The position numbers and the translations under genes are program-made. From Acidithiobacillus thiooxidans ATCC 19377 (GTDB lineage: Bacteria; Pseudomonadota; Gammaproteobacteria; Acidithiobacillales; Acidithiobacillaceae), in the NCBI RefSeq assembly GCF_009662475.1, contig NZ_CP045571.1, positions 1,734,501 to 1,798,500 of the forward strand: DNA of 64,000 nucleotides, read 5' to 3'. This document shows positions 1-7,566 of this stretch, piece after piece (the first letter of the stretch is position 1; each line of letters begins with the position of its first letter). The notes below the pieces were generated by a model. The model did not search any database. It saw only the letters and a program-made list of their open reading frames with translations, and had not been told where the DNA came from.

Positions 1-166
1 CAGCAGATGTACCACCTAGTTGGATGAACTCTTTTTCTTGTTGCGCAGTAAGAATTGTTTTTCCAGCGAAATGCAACATGGCAATCAACCTCTCAATGTG
101 AATGCTACATTAGAAGTGTATCACACAAAGTATCCCAACCTCTTTCATGGTTTGGCATACCCATTA

Positions 167-478
167 TCAAGACCCATGCCCAGATTGGATAAGTCTGTCA
201 AACGCTAAACTATTAGCCCTACGGAACGCCTTAAAAAAGGTATTACGGTTTCTCAAATAATCATGCATATTCATCCCCGCCAGGGCAAACAATCGCGCGT
301 ACTCTGGCTCAGCCCTTCTCGTGATTCTGAAAGTTCCGCTATCCGTGTCTTGTATCAGGTTTTCCGAAATGGTTCGCAAAGAGAAACTGCCTAATTCTTT
401 CTCCATGTCAACCAGCAGCGCCTTTGCTTGCGTATCGGAAAAACCACACTCCTGTAACAATTCCTGCATACTTTTCAT
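167..478 (-). CDS. Hypothetical protein, 103 residues
   Basis: I do not recognise this protein. The start is set at the ATG at 478 because AAGGA lies seven bases upstream; the open frame extends nine codons further. It is charged, probably helical and cytoplasmic, with no membrane segment. It is transcribed away from the + strand gene at 702, and the space between them (about 512-701) is one copy of a duplicated intergenic region whose other copy lies at 1570-1757. Function unknown. Confidence 0.5.
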   Translation of the reverse strand: MKSMQELLQECGFSDTQAKALLVDMEKELGSFSLRTISENLIQDTDSGTFRITRRAEPEYARLFALAGMNMHDYLRNRNTFFKAFRRANSLAFDRLIQSGHGS

Positions 479-511
479 AAAACAGTCCTTAAAAGCAACC
501 CACAAAAGTCA

Positions 512-701
512 GAATACCACAGCGATCGTCATCCGCTCGATCCCTTTGGTATTCCTTACCTTTGTGGTTCAACAAAGGCGACCACCGGCAGCGTTATAGC
601 CGGGAATCACTCAGCAGGCCACCCGGTCTGTTTTCCGCCCAATGGGCTACACCACCTCCATTGGGGGCCATGGTGTGCCCTTTACTCAAAGGAGAAACAC
701 C
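512..701 (+). repeat. Duplicated structured leader, copy A
   Basis: This divergent intergenic region resembles 1570-1757 over nearly its whole length. Shared blocks include ATACCACAGC, GCGACCACC, CATCAGCAGGCCA-type and GGGGCCATGGTGTGCCC. Just before the ribosome site a hairpin can form from GGGC, ACACCA and TGGTGT, GCCC (about 653-680). In both copies the repeat separates a minus-strand gene from a plus-strand gene. It probably holds two promoters plus a 5' leader; the promoters themselves are not clear. Confidence 0.6.
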
Positions 702-896
702 ATGATTACCATTGAAGAAGTTTTTGCCATGGATGAGCGGCATTGGGATGACTTCCTGATGCGTGCATCTAAAGATGAAATACGACCGCTTATTTTAGCG
801 TTCCAACGAATGATCCAGGATAATGGAGAATCCAATATATCTAAACGGTATATCCGCCGGTATAAAGAAGCGGTTTCCGTTTACAAGGTCATTTAG
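702..896 (+). CDS. Hypothetical protein, 64 residues
   Basis: The start follows AAAGGAGAAACACC, so the 20 upstream in-frame codons (from 642) belong to the leader hairpin. The product is a small charged, probably helical, soluble protein ending in a basic segment (SKRYIRRYKEAVSVYKVI). No family is recognised. It converges on the minus-strand gene at 889-1245, overlapping it by eight bases. Its leader is copy A of the duplicated leader. Confidence 0.55.
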   Translation: MITIEEVFAMDERHWDDFLMRASKDEIRPLILAFQRMIQDNGESNISKRYIRRYKEAVSVYKVI

Positions 897-1245
897 TGTC
901 ATTTCTGACCTGCTCATACTCATTGACTGCCGCTACCAGTTCTTCTGGTGCGGCTGTCAGACATTTCAATGCCGCGCGCTCACAAGGACTCATAAAACGC
1001 TTTATCCGTAAATCTTTTTCAGACTCGTCAGTCGTCTCTCGAAAAGCTATAACCGCGACACGACGTACGGCATATTGTAAATCTGTCTTGGTTTTGATTT
1101 TTCGTGGGTCAACCCCTGCATACCTGAATTTTGGCCACCAGAATTTCTTGCCATTACCAGTGAACAAAATGCGTCCATCCTCAGCTTCTATAAAAGCCTG
1201 AGTAATATCACTTCCTTCAGAAAGCATCACCTCTGCTGGATCCAT
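889..1245 (-). CDS. Hypothetical protein, 118 residues
   Basis: This soluble protein is not recognised. It has a central FTGNGKKFWWPKF stretch and a glutamate-rich C-terminal half. The ribosome site is weak (GGTTGGTG before ATG). The phrase around GKKFWWPKFRYAGV resembles the GKKMWAPRFVGVTAF peptide encoded antisense to the DHA2 gene at the far end of the window, but that is probably chance. Function unknown. Confidence 0.5.
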   Translation of the reverse strand: MDPAEVMLSEGSDITQAFIEAEDGRILFTGNGKKFWWPKFRYAGVDPRKIKTKTDLQYAVRRVAVIAFRETTDESEKDLRIKRFMSPCERAALKCLTAAPEELVAAVNEYEQVRNDTK

Positions 1246-1332
1246 AGAATCACCAACCTGATTTTAGAAACAGAAACCAATGACATATTTTGACAAACCA
1301 ACGTCAAAAGCCATGTTCATGAGCAAGAAATA

Positions 1333-1521
1333 CTATCTCGAATCCATTTTGACAAGCGACAGTTTCATCGCATTTCTTTTACGCATCATGTCAACCAAAC
1401 GATCTGCATCATCAGGCCGACCTTCCAAAATAGCCAATAAAGCATTTTTCTCTATCTCACTGCCACCCTTGCGGTTTCTGATGCGCTGAGCGGCCTCACA
1501 AAATTCAAAAATTGGTTTCAT
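1333..1521 (-). CDS. Hypothetical protein, 62 residues
   Basis: The ATG at 1521 is preceded by GTGAGG at good spacing; a GTG four codons earlier is part of that ribosome site. The product is small and basic, with a possible helical pair (EIEKNALLAILEGRPDDADRLVDMMRKR). It is divergent from the gene at 1758, separated by copy B of the duplicated leader, mirroring the pair at 167-478 and 702-896. Function unknown. Confidence 0.45.
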   Translation of the reverse strand: MKPIFEFCEAAQRIRNRKGGSEIEKNALLAILEGRPDDADRLVDMMRKRNAMKLSLVKMDSR

Positions 1522-1569
1522 GAAAAACCTCACTAATGATTAAAGCAATTGTTTTACCATAACGGAGAG

Positions 1570-1757
1570 CATACCACAGCAACTGTCACAAACACGGTTC
1601 CTGCGGTATTCCCTACTCTTGTGGTTTATCAAGAGCGACCACCAGCAGCGTCATAGCTGGGATTCCATCAGCAGGCCATCCGGTCTGCTTTCTTACCCAA
1701 CGGGGTACACCTACCCCTTTGGGGCCATGGTGTGCCCCTTTTTCTAGGAGATACACC
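1570..1757 (+). repeat. Duplicated structured leader, copy B
   Basis: Second copy of the leader at 512-701. The pre-ribosome-site hairpin is kept with altered bases: GGGG,T,ACACC pairs with GGTGT,G,CCCC where copy A has GGGC,T,ACACCA and TGGTGT,GCCC. The paired change at the stem base (C-G to G-C) suggests the RNA structure is selected. What it senses or controls is not visible. Confidence 0.6.
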
Positions 1758-1976
1758 ATGCATAATCCTCGCAAAATATTTGAAAATTGGTTAAAGAGCG
1801 CCAGTAATGGCGCAATTTATGCCAAAGCAGACGAAATCAGGTGCCAGTTCGGCACCGACAGCAGCATGAATAGGGCTTGCAGAGTTTTTCTAAAACTCTG
1901 TAAGGAAGAACTCCAGGTCCGTGAGGACTTGGGAGCCCTCGAAAATCGCCGCCAACTCTTGGGAGGTGCAGCATGA
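1758..1976 (+). CDS. Hypothetical protein, 72 residues
   Basis: The ATG at 1758 follows CTAGGAGATACACC. The product is helical with two cysteines near the middle and an AKADEIRCQFGTDSSMNRACRVFLKLCKEEL segment that could be a helix-turn-helix, though this is only an impression. The stop overlaps the start of the next gene (GCATGA), so the two are probably translated together. First gene of a tightly packed run to 3355. Confidence 0.5.
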   Translation: MHNPRKIFENWLKSASNGAIYAKADEIRCQFGTDSSMNRACRVFLKLCKEELQVREDLGALENRRQLLGGAA

Positions 1977-2161
1977 ACCAATATGTGGTTACCAACCGTG
2001 AAGGCGGGCTTTTATTCGGACTGAACGGGACAACCCGACTATCCGGTCAGATGGCCCGTTTTGAAAACCGGGAAGAGGCCGAAAAAGCCATGGAACGGTT
2101 TAACAGCATCTGGGGAGAAAGAGAAGGTTTCTTCACAGATATTGAGGAGGTAGAGGTATGA
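1973..2161 (+). CDS. Hypothetical protein, 62 residues
   Basis: A small soluble protein with alternating beta-like and helical stretches (MNQYVVTNREGGLLFGL, then REEAEKAMERFNSIW). Its start overlaps the upstream stop, and its own stop overlaps the next start by four bases (GTATGA), giving a translationally coupled chain. No family recognised. Confidence 0.55.
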   Translation: MNQYVVTNREGGLLFGLNGTTRLSGQMARFENREEAEKAMERFNSIWGEREGFFTDIEEVEV

Positions 2162-2346
2162 AAAGCTTGCTCTTTGTAGCTCTTTTTATGGTTAGTGGTA
2201 TCACCACCATGGCTCAGGCACATCCTGAAAAAATCAAGATTGATCATTCGGTCTTGAAGATTCAAAAGCCGGTCCATATCCCCACGCACATCAAGGTTAA
2301 ACCTGTGATTATCACATTCACAGAAATCGAGGAGATATTCTCATGA
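2158..2346 (+). CDS. Small exported protein, 62 residues
   Basis: The N-terminus is a clear signal peptide: MKS, a hydrophobic core (LLFVALFMVSGITTM) and an AQA-H cleavage-like site near residue 21. The predicted mature part is only about 40 residues and rich in lysine, histidine and proline (HIPTHIKVKPV). This suggests a small periplasmic peptide. The stop overlaps the next ATG (TCATGA). Confidence 0.55.
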   Translation: MKSLLFVALFMVSGITTMAQAHPEKIKIDHSVLKIQKPVHIPTHIKVKPVIITFTEIEEIFS

Positions 2347-2435
2347 TACTCCTCATTTTTTTCTTGTGCATAGCAACCGGCTATCTCATCAGCGTCCCGA
2401 TTCGTCGGGCACTGATCACCAAAGGCTGGATTTAA
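2343..2435 (+). CDS. 30-residue membrane peptide
   Basis: A short frame begins at the ATG overlapping the upstream stop. It encodes one hydrophobic segment (MILLIFFLCIATGYLISV) followed by a basic tail (RRALITKGW). The coupling, the hydrophobic character and the neighbours of the same type support it. Role unknown. Confidence 0.45.
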   Translation: MILLIFFLCIATGYLISVPIRRALITKGWI

Positions 2436-2444
2436 GATGTTCCC

Positions 2445-2469
2445 CCTCGTGGGTATTACACCCACGAGG
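2445..2469 (+). terminator. Perfect hairpin, terminator-like
   Basis: A 10-base perfect stem (CCTCGTGGGT and ACCCACGAGG) closes a five-base loop. No T-run follows, so it may be a leader or RNA-stabilising hairpin for the gene at 2540 rather than an intrinsic terminator. Confidence 0.5.
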
Positions 2470-2539
2470 CCGGACGCGGCGCGTGGTGTTTCTTCGTTTG
2501 GGACGCCAGTTAACGCCGTTTGTCGGCAAGGAGCAAGTT

Positions 2540-2704
2540 ATGAACTACAAGCAAATAGCTACTCATGCAGCCTATGCAGCTATTGCTGGTCTTGCTAAAA
2601 TGGCCTTAACAGGCTCGGCAGATCCAGTGAGTATTACGGCTACATTTGTGCTAGGCGTAGTAGCAATTATCTTTGATATCATTGACCACAGGAGTGGAAA
2701 ATGA
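2540..2704 (+). CDS. Small membrane protein, 54 residues
   Basis: The ATG at 2540 follows GCAAGGAGCAAGTT. There are two hydrophobic segments, roughly residues 8-24 and 32-47, and a charged tail (DHRSGK), which suggests a small two-pass membrane protein. The stop overlaps the start of the next gene by four bases (AATGA). No family recognised. Confidence 0.5.
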   Translation: MNYKQIATHAAYAAIAGLAKMALTGSADPVSITATFVLGVVAIIFDIIDHRSGK

Positions 2705-2889
2705 ACGATTATGAGGATTTCGCATCCAAAGTCGTCGGTAACGGCATACTGATTATCATGTTCATGGCCATTTTCTTTGGCAACACACAGGATATTGGCT
2801 ATGCCGCTATGGTCGATGTTTTTATATTACTCGGGTGGCTGCTTTATATGTACATGAAGCACCCGGATCATTTCAAATCAAAAAAGTAA
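2701..2889 (+). CDS. Small membrane protein, 62 residues, paralogue of 3164-3355
   Basis: Two hydrophobic segments (about residues 13-27 and 33-51) precede a basic tail. The core VVGNGILIIMFMAIFFGN with TQDIGYAA is clearly related to LGNCILIVTGVAIFCGN with TADLGYAA in the product of 3164-3355, so the two genes are diverged duplicates. Membrane location is inferred from hydrophobicity; function unknown. Confidence 0.55.
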   Translation: MNDYEDFASKVVGNGILIIMFMAIFFGNTQDIGYAAMVDVFILLGWLLYMYMKHPDHFKSKK

Positions 2890-2894
2890 ACCCG

Positions 2895-2920
2895 ATGGAG
2901 CCCGCTAAAACGGGTTCCAT
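2895..2920 (+). terminator. Hairpin after small membrane gene
   Basis: A 10-base stem (ATGGAGCCCG and CGGGTTCCAT, with one G-T pair) closes the loop CTAAAA. The T-run is minimal (TTC), so it may be a leader element of the gene at 2959 rather than a terminator. Confidence 0.4.
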
Positions 2921-2958
2921 TCTTACGCTACGTGCTTTGGGTATGCAGGAGCAATATC

Positions 2959-3171
2959 ATGAATATACCGGACGGTCTAATGGTTGGCGGTGCTGGCATC
3001 ATCGTTATCGCATCCATAATGGTCGGTATCGTTGCATACATAGTCAAGAGAGAAATCCGACAGCATGAAACGAATGGAATCTCCAAAGACAAACCAGACA
3101 CACAAAACCTACCAAAACACTCCATAGTCATTTGTGTTTTGACGGAACGCCAAGGTCAACCTGATGACTGA
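2959..3171 (+). CDS. Small single-pass membrane protein, 70 residues
   Basis: The ATG at 2959 follows CAGGAGCAATATC. A glycine-rich hydrophobic segment (about residues 8-29) is followed by a polar, basic cytoplasmic-type tail. The stop overlaps the start of the gene at 3164. Function not recognised. Confidence 0.5.
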   Translation: MNIPDGLMVGGAGIIVIASIMVGIVAYIVKREIRQHETNGISKDKPDTQNLPKHSIVICVLTERQGQPDD

Positions 3172-3355
3172 TCTGGGCACATTCCTGGGCAACTGCATTC
3201 TTATCGTGACGGGTGTCGCCATCTTTTGCGGTAATACAGCCGACTTAGGTTATGCCGCCATTTTTGGCATTGTCGTCATACTAGGCGCTTTCGCTTACGA
3301 ACTGATGACCAACAAAGCATATCGCCACAGAATTAAAAACTGTTTCAAAAAATAA
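3164..3355 (+). CDS. Small membrane protein, 63 residues, paralogue of 2701-2889
   Basis: Overlaps the previous gene by eight bases. Two hydrophobic segments and the motif AIFCGNTADLGYAAIFG match the product of 2701-2889. The C-terminus is basic (HRIKNCFKK). This is the last gene of the packed run before the IS30-type insertion. Confidence 0.55.
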   Translation: MTDLGTFLGNCILIVTGVAIFCGNTADLGYAAIFGIVVILGAFAYELMTNKAYRHRIKNCFKK

Positions 3356-3426
3356 ATTCACAGCCGATCCTTACAGGGTCCATATTCCGATCTATCAACC
3401 ACTCGGATAACCGGCGCGCTCTAAAA

Positions 3427-4475
3427 TGAAGTGCAACACCTCTGGTCGAAGGCAGACGGAGGTGAGAGATGGCCAGAAAATACAGGCAATTGTTGCCCGA
3501 TCAGCGAAACCAGATACAGCGTGGATTGAATCAGGGGCTGAGTATTCGTGGCATTGCCAGGCAGTTGGGCCGAAGCCCTAGCACGATCAGTCGGGAGATT
3601 CAGCGAGGTCGTGTGGAAGAGACCTATGACGCCGTATGCGCTCGGGAAGAAGCGCAGAGGCGCCGACGCAAGGGAGTCAGGAAGTTGACTGAAGGTTCGC
3701 CTTTAACCCTCGCGGTGACACACGCTATTCTGCAAAGGAAGTGGTCACCGGAGCAGATAGCGGGGAGGTTGCGGATGGACTATCCCGAAGACAAACAGTG
3801 GCACGTCTCTCATGAGACTATTTACCAGTTTATCTATGCCCACTCGGCGGGTGAACTGCGCAAGGCATTGATTGCAGGGCTGCGCAGAGGGCACAGCAAA
3901 CGCAAGCCCCGCACACGAGGTAAAGACCGTCGTGGCGGGATCACGAACATGCGCTCAATCCGTGAGCGCCCGGAGGAAGCACAAGCTCGCGAAGTACCCG
4001 GTCACTGGGAAGGCGACCTGATCAAGGGGGCATTCAATGCCAGTGCTATTGGCACGTTAGTGGATCGTAGCAGTCGCTTCGTCATCCTCGCGCGAGTGGA
4101 GGATGCTACGGCAGAAGCGATCCTGGAAAGCTTTACGCGGCGTTTGCGTACGCTGCCCAAGAGCTTCCGGCAAACGCTCACCTATGATCAGGGCCGCGAA
4201 ATGGCTCGGCATCAGGAACTGGAGCGAAATACGGGCATATGTGTTTATTTCGCTGACCCACATAGCCCCTGGCAGCGTCCGACCAATGAAAATACGAATG
4301 GCCTACTGCGTCAGTATTTCCCCAAGGGCACGGACTTATCCGAATATTCGCAACGGCGTTTGACTCAGGTAGCGGAGGAACTCAATAATCGGCCCAGGAA
4401 ATCCTTGGGATTCCGAACTCCAGCCGAAGTGATGGCACAGCAAATCAGGCAGTTAAACAGCGGTGTTGCACTTCA
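3427..4475 (+). mobile_element. IS30-family insertion sequence
   Basis: A 14-base perfect inverted repeat (TGAAGTGCAACACC at 3427-3440, its complement at 4462-4475) brackets a single transposase gene, giving about 1.05 kb. The short flanks (AAA and AAC) give no convincing target duplication. The transposase stop codon lies just outside the right repeat, so either the true end is a few bases further right or the stop comes from target DNA. Confidence 0.85.
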
Positions 4476-4482
4476 AACTTGA
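3469..4482 (+). CDS. IS30-family transposase
   Basis: A DDE transposase that moves its own element. The N-terminal third has the helix-turn-helix of the family (SIRGIARQLGRSPSTISREI, about residues 25-44). The C-terminal rve-type catalytic domain shows GHWEGDLIKG, TLVDRSSRF, TYDQGREM and NENTNGLLRQYFPKGTDL. At 337 residues it is the usual length and looks intact. Its ribosome site is GGAGGTGAGAG. It is the only recognisable transposase inside the accessory element. Confidence 0.93.
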   Translation: MARKYRQLLPDQRNQIQRGLNQGLSIRGIARQLGRSPSTISREIQRGRVEETYDAVCAREEAQRRRRKGVRKLTEGSPLTLAVTHAILQRKWSPEQIAGRLRMDYPEDKQWHVSHETIYQFIYAHSAGELRKALIAGLRRGHSKRKPRTRGKDRRGGITNMRSIRERPEEAQAREVPGHWEGDLIKGAFNASAIGTLVDRSSRFVILARVEDATAEAILESFTRRLRTLPKSFRQTLTYDQGREMARHQELERNTGICVYFADPHSPWQRPTNENTNGLLRQYFPKGTDLSEYSQRRLTQVAEELNNRPRKSLGFRTPAEVMAQQIRQLNSGVALQT

Positions 4483-4623
4483 AACCGCCACCTTTCAGCC
4501 TTTTGACGTTGGCTGCGCCATGGCTGCATCCACATCCAGCCATCACTAATCAGTACTTTCATCCGCTTTACCGCCCATAACGTCCCGTTTAAGCATAAGC
4601 CCTTTCCAGAAACACCAGACGCA

Positions 4624-4657
4624 AGTGTTTATCAAGGCCCGCATCTTGATAAACACT
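4624..4657 (+). terminator. Strong 13-base-pair hairpin
   Basis: AGTGTTTATCAAG and CTTGATAAACACT form a perfect 13-base stem with an eight-base loop, followed by the T-rich TTCTTTGGCTTTT. It lies between the IS and the gene at 4716, so it is either a terminator or a leader hairpin. The rest of 4483-4715 holds nothing recognisable. Confidence 0.55.
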
Positions 4658-4715
4658 TTCTTTGGCTTTTACCACGGAACGAGGCCGTTTCCCTCGAATT
4701 CAAAGGAGCCTAATC

Positions 4716-5201
4716 ATGTTGATTTACGCCTTGATACTCTTGTGCGTGTTTGTTGCCCTGGTCACCATCGGCCACATTGCGCTACAGAAAACTTCGAACA
4801 CACAAAACGCAGCGGCAGCCCCAAAACCTGCCCCAACACCAACGGCTCCGGCGGCTCCGGTTCCACACACGGTCACCACAGCTGCCTATGCGCCAACCCA
4901 ACCAACCCAACGTTCAGCGGCTTCGAAACCCGCACCACGGCGCCGCTCTGCACCACGGAGCTCCAACAAGGCCCCTCAAAAAGCACCGCGCAATGCCTCA
5001 ACCAGCACCGTCTATCCAACGGAACCTCCCGCAAATACCCTGTCAGATGTTGATTTTCTACAACCCGCAGACGATGACTTCCAGGTGCTGGATGACAGTT
5101 GCCTGAACTTCGATGTGCCCGACTACATGAATATCAATCATGACAGCATGGATGAATCCAATTTCAATGTGGACGGTAGCGGCAATGATGAGGACATCTG
5201 A
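4716..5201 (+). CDS. Membrane-anchored proline/alanine-rich protein, 161 residues
   Basis: The ATG at 4716 follows AAAGGAGCCTAATC. One N-terminal membrane segment (about residues 2-23) is followed by a low-complexity Ala/Pro/Thr-rich linker (residues 30-70), a basic Arg/Ser/Lys stretch (75-105), and a very acidic C-terminus ending NDEDI. This layout fits a tethered, mostly disordered protein. It overlaps the next gene by 17 bases. No family recognised; the low complexity would hide homology. Confidence 0.55.
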   Translation: MLIYALILLCVFVALVTIGHIALQKTSNTQNAAAAPKPAPTPTAPAAPVPHTVTTAAYAPTQPTQRSAASKPAPRRRSAPRSSNKAPQKAPRNASTSTVYPTEPPANTLSDVDFLQPADDDFQVLDDSCLNFDVPDYMNINHDSMDESNFNVDGSGNDEDI

Positions 5202-5601
5202 TCGCATCATCCGCAGTACGCATTTCATCGCCATGTTGATGGCCCTGCTTTTACTCGGTACGGGTTTTTATTTGTTAGCTAAAACGGGGGTTTTTGTCAT
5301 CGACAGTATTTGGGATGCCACCATACTGGACGCCATGACGGAAGGCACCATTGTCCGCGTTCTTGACACGATAATCGTTCTCGAAATGGTTTTTGTGGTG
5401 CTTAATCTGGACCACAAACAACACATTAACGTGGGCATGGCATTGGATGTCGCAGCGACCATTACCATTCGGGAGTTAGTGCTGGCTATTTATTCCAAGC
5501 ACCATGCTAATGCCATCCTAATCATTCTACTGGCCATTGCCGTTCTGGTGTCATTGCGCGTGTTGTACAGTTTCAGCAAAAGGAGGTTGTCTCATGAGTA
5601 A
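5185..5601 (+). CDS. PsiE-like four-pass membrane protein
   Basis: About 138 residues with four hydrophobic segments, at approximately residues 12-33, 56-73, 80-98 and 105-122. The pattern of a short membrane protein with VLEMVFVVLN, then an ALDVAATITIRELVL segment and a basic C-terminus ([10 protein letters not shown]) resembles the phosphate-starvation-inducible PsiE family. That is a resemblance of layout and a few residues, not proof. The ATG at 5185 (or 5188) lies inside the end of the previous gene. Its end overlaps the next start. Confidence 0.5.
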   Translation: MMRTSDRIIRSTHFIAMLMALLLLGTGFYLLAKTGVFVIDSIWDATILDAMTEGTIVRVLDTIIVLEMVFVVLNLDHKQHINVGMALDVAATITIRELVLAIYSKHHANAILIILLAIAVLVSLRVLYSFSKRRLSHE

Positions 5602-5809
5602 AATGCATCTTATCTGGTCTCCCGTAAATGATGCATGGATCAGTTTCTTTGGAGACAGTCCGTGTTCCATACGCGGGGAGAATTTTTTTAGTACCATTCA
5701 ACAAGCGCGTGCAGCCATCAAAGCGGCCGGCCTACGCCTTTATTCTGTAGCGCCTGGCACCTACTTGATAGCCAGTATGGAAGGAGGTTCAAATGCGCGT
5801 CAACCTTGA
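5594..5809 (+). CDS. Hypothetical protein, 71 residues
   Basis: AGGAGGTTGTCTC precedes the ATG at 5594, inside the end of the PsiE-like gene. The small soluble product has a beta-then-helix pattern ([16 protein letters not shown], then [14 protein letters not shown]). Its last 17 bases overlap nrdB, so it is co-translated with ribonucleotide reductase. Function unknown; position suggests at most a link to nrdB expression. Confidence 0.5.
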   Translation: MSKMHLIWSPVNDAWISFFGDSPCSIRGENFFSTIQQARAAIKAAGLRLYSVAPGTYLIASMEGGSNARQP

Positions 5810-6812
5810 AGACAAACGTATCATCAATGGGCGTGCGGACGTCAATCAACTGGTCCCTTTCAAGTATCAGTGGGCTTGGGACAAGTATCTCGCCGCCTGC
5901 GCCAATCACTGGATGCCCCAGGAAATTCAGATGTCCCGTGATATCGCTCTCTGGAAAGATCCCAAGGGCCTCACGGACGATGAACGCCGTATTATCAAGC
6001 GTAATCTCGGATTTTTTGTGACGGCAGACAGCCTCGCCGCCAACAACATTGTCCTGGGCACCTATCGGCACATTACTGCGCCGGAATGCCGCCAGTTCAT
6101 GTTGCGGCAGGCTTTTGACGAAAGTATTCATACTTTCGCCTATCAATACATCGTGGAAAGTCTGGGCCTGGATGAAGGCGAGATTTTTAATATGTATCAC
6201 GAGGTCCCATCGGTACGGGATAAGGATACCTTTCTCATGCCATTCATTGATGTGCTTGCGGACCCCCATTTCAAAACGGGGACTTTCGAAAACGACCAGA
6301 CCATCTTGCGTTCCATCATCGTTTTTGCGGCCATCATGGAAGGTCTTTTTTTCTATGTAGGTTTCAGTCAAATTCTGGCAATGGGCCGGCAAAACAAAAT
6401 GATGGGTTCTGCAGAACAGTATCAATACATTCTGCGGGATGAATCCATGCATTGTAATTTTGGCATTGACCTGGCCAATCAGTTAAAGGCCGAAAATCCA
6501 CACCTATGGACGGAAGCCTTTCAGCAGGAAATCATTGGTCTGATTCGTCGCGGGGTGGAACTGGAATCGGCATATGCCGATGACACAATGCCGCGCGGCG
6601 TGCTTGGCCTGAATGCCCACGTATTCAAGGAATACGTCCGATTCATTGGCAATCGGCGCCTGGCACAACTCGGTTTGCCTCAGCAATATCCCGGTATACA
6701 AAACCCTTTCCCGTGGATGAGTGAAATGATGGACCTGAAAAAGGAAAAGAATTTCTTTGAAACCCGGGTAACGGAATACCAGACCGGCGGTTCGCTCAGT
6801 TGGGATGACTAA
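5793..6812 (+). CDS. nrdB: Ribonucleotide reductase class I, beta subunit
   Basis: This is the ferritin-like radical-generating subunit that works with NrdA to make deoxyribonucleotides. Metal ligands are placed by spacing against the E. coli enzyme: D79, E110, H113, E183, E217 and H220. Y117 is at the tyrosyl-radical position (ExxHxxxY, as in E115/H118/Y122). It therefore looks like a tyrosyl-radical rather than a Phe-substituted (Chlamydia-type) enzyme. At 339 residues it is a normal length. The ribosome site is GAAGGAGGTTCAA, and the start overlaps the upstream small gene. Its partner nrdA is 16 kb downstream, an unusual separation, with the PRTRC cassette between them. Presence on an accessory element suggests the element supports its own DNA synthesis. 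Confidence 0.95.
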   Translation: MRVNLEDKRIINGRADVNQLVPFKYQWAWDKYLAACANHWMPQEIQMSRDIALWKDPKGLTDDERRIIKRNLGFFVTADSLAANNIVLGTYRHITAPECRQFMLRQAFDESIHTFAYQYIVESLGLDEGEIFNMYHEVPSVRDKDTFLMPFIDVLADPHFKTGTFENDQTILRSIIVFAAIMEGLFFYVGFSQILAMGRQNKMMGSAEQYQYILRDESMHCNFGIDLANQLKAENPHLWTEAFQQEIIGLIRRGVELESAYADDTMPRGVLGLNAHVFKEYVRFIGNRRLAQLGLPQQYPGIQNPFPWMSEMMDLKKEKNFFETRVTEYQTGGSLSWDD

Positions 6813-6843
6813 TTCCCTCTCATTATTCACATCAACTTATCTC

Positions 6844-6870
6844 TCCCATGCGGGTGTATTCCCGTATGGG
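6844..6870 (+). terminator. Hairpin downstream of nrdB
   Basis: CCCATGCGGG and CCCGTATGGG form a ten-base stem with one G-T pair and the loop TGTATT. It is followed by AAGACAC rather than a T-run, so it may stabilise the nrdB transcript or act as a leader for the gene at 6937. Confidence 0.4.
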
Positions 6871-6936
6871 AAGACACATTCCAGTCGCATGGGTTCACGC
6901 TCTCGCATTGTCTGGACAATGCACCAGGAGGCTAAC

Positions 6937-7128
6937 ATGGACTGGAAATTCGCGGCTCGCCGTTTGGCTAAGGATTTAACCCATGTTGCTCACGGTTCTG
7001 CGGTTGCTATTTTTGCTGCTGGCTGGTTTTCCAACACCATGGAAGCCGCCGTCGTTGCAGCCGGCGCTTGGGTAGTCATCCGTGGTTGCGCCTTCGTCCT
7101 CGACGCTTGGGCCGGCCCTGCTCCTTAA
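6937..7128 (+). CDS. Small membrane protein, 63 residues
   Basis: CAGGAGGCTAAC precedes the ATG at 6937. After a basic amphipathic start (MDWKFAARRLAKDL) there are two alanine-rich hydrophobic stretches, about residues 20-47, and a short C-terminal segment. It is one of many tiny membrane proteins on this element. Function unknown. Confidence 0.5.
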   Translation: MDWKFAARRLAKDLTHVAHGSAVAIFAAGWFSNTMEAAVVAAGAWVVIRGCAFVLDAWAGPAP

Positions 7129-7194
7129 GAACGATGCGTGTATCTCATGTGGTATAATGATATGCGTATTATTAATTTATAGGGGTAGGAAATC

Positions 7195-7326
7195 ATGGAT
7201 GCATTCAATGCACTGCTCTATGCGGCCCTGGTTCTTTGTAGCGGATGCGTCGGTATGACCGCATTCATCATCTACATGGGAGAACGCCAGGAACGCCAGA
7301 GGAAAATACAACACGGTTCCAAGTGA
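7195..7326 (+). CDS. 43-residue single-pass membrane peptide
   Basis: GGGGTAGGAAATC precedes the ATG. The peptide has one hydrophobic span (about residues 4-27) and a strongly basic tail (ERQERQRKIQHGSK). TATAAT at 7153-7158 is a plausible -10 element, though no good -35 is visible at the right distance. The size and layout match neighbouring small membrane genes. Confidence 0.45.
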   Translation: MDAFNALLYAALVLCSGCVGMTAFIIYMGERQERQRKIQHGSK

Positions 7327-7371
7327 CATGGTTCTGTTCTTAATTAAACGGCGGCAAAAGCTGCCCTCATA

Positions 7372-7412
7372 AGCAAGCACACATCCCAAAAGGATTGTGT
7401 GCTTTTCTTTGT
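7372..7412 (+). terminator. Probable intrinsic terminator
   Basis: GCACACATCC and GGATTGTGTGC pair with one bulged base around a loop of As, followed by TTTTCTTTG. It ends the small-gene run that started after nrdB. The rest of the gap to 7566 contains only a short GCGGG/CCCGC hairpin near 7521. Confidence 0.6.
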
Positions 7413-7566
7413 TTATCAATAAAGAAAAGCACATTAACCTTTCTGGTACCCTGTACCCCGGCGCTCACGGTTATCGGGCTATTCAAACTGCAGAAATTTC
7501 TCTGCACTCTTACCCTTGCGGGATTAGGCCCGCCTGGGCCACCCGCTCCTTACAAGGAGCCTTGTC

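Noticed and set aside
3421-4482. A target-site duplication for the IS30-type element
   Set aside because: The flanks AAA and AAC match over only two bases, which is not evidence.
5718-6452. A 244-residue protein antisense to nrdB
   Set aside because: It is a mirror frame of a highly conserved gene, with no ribosome site.
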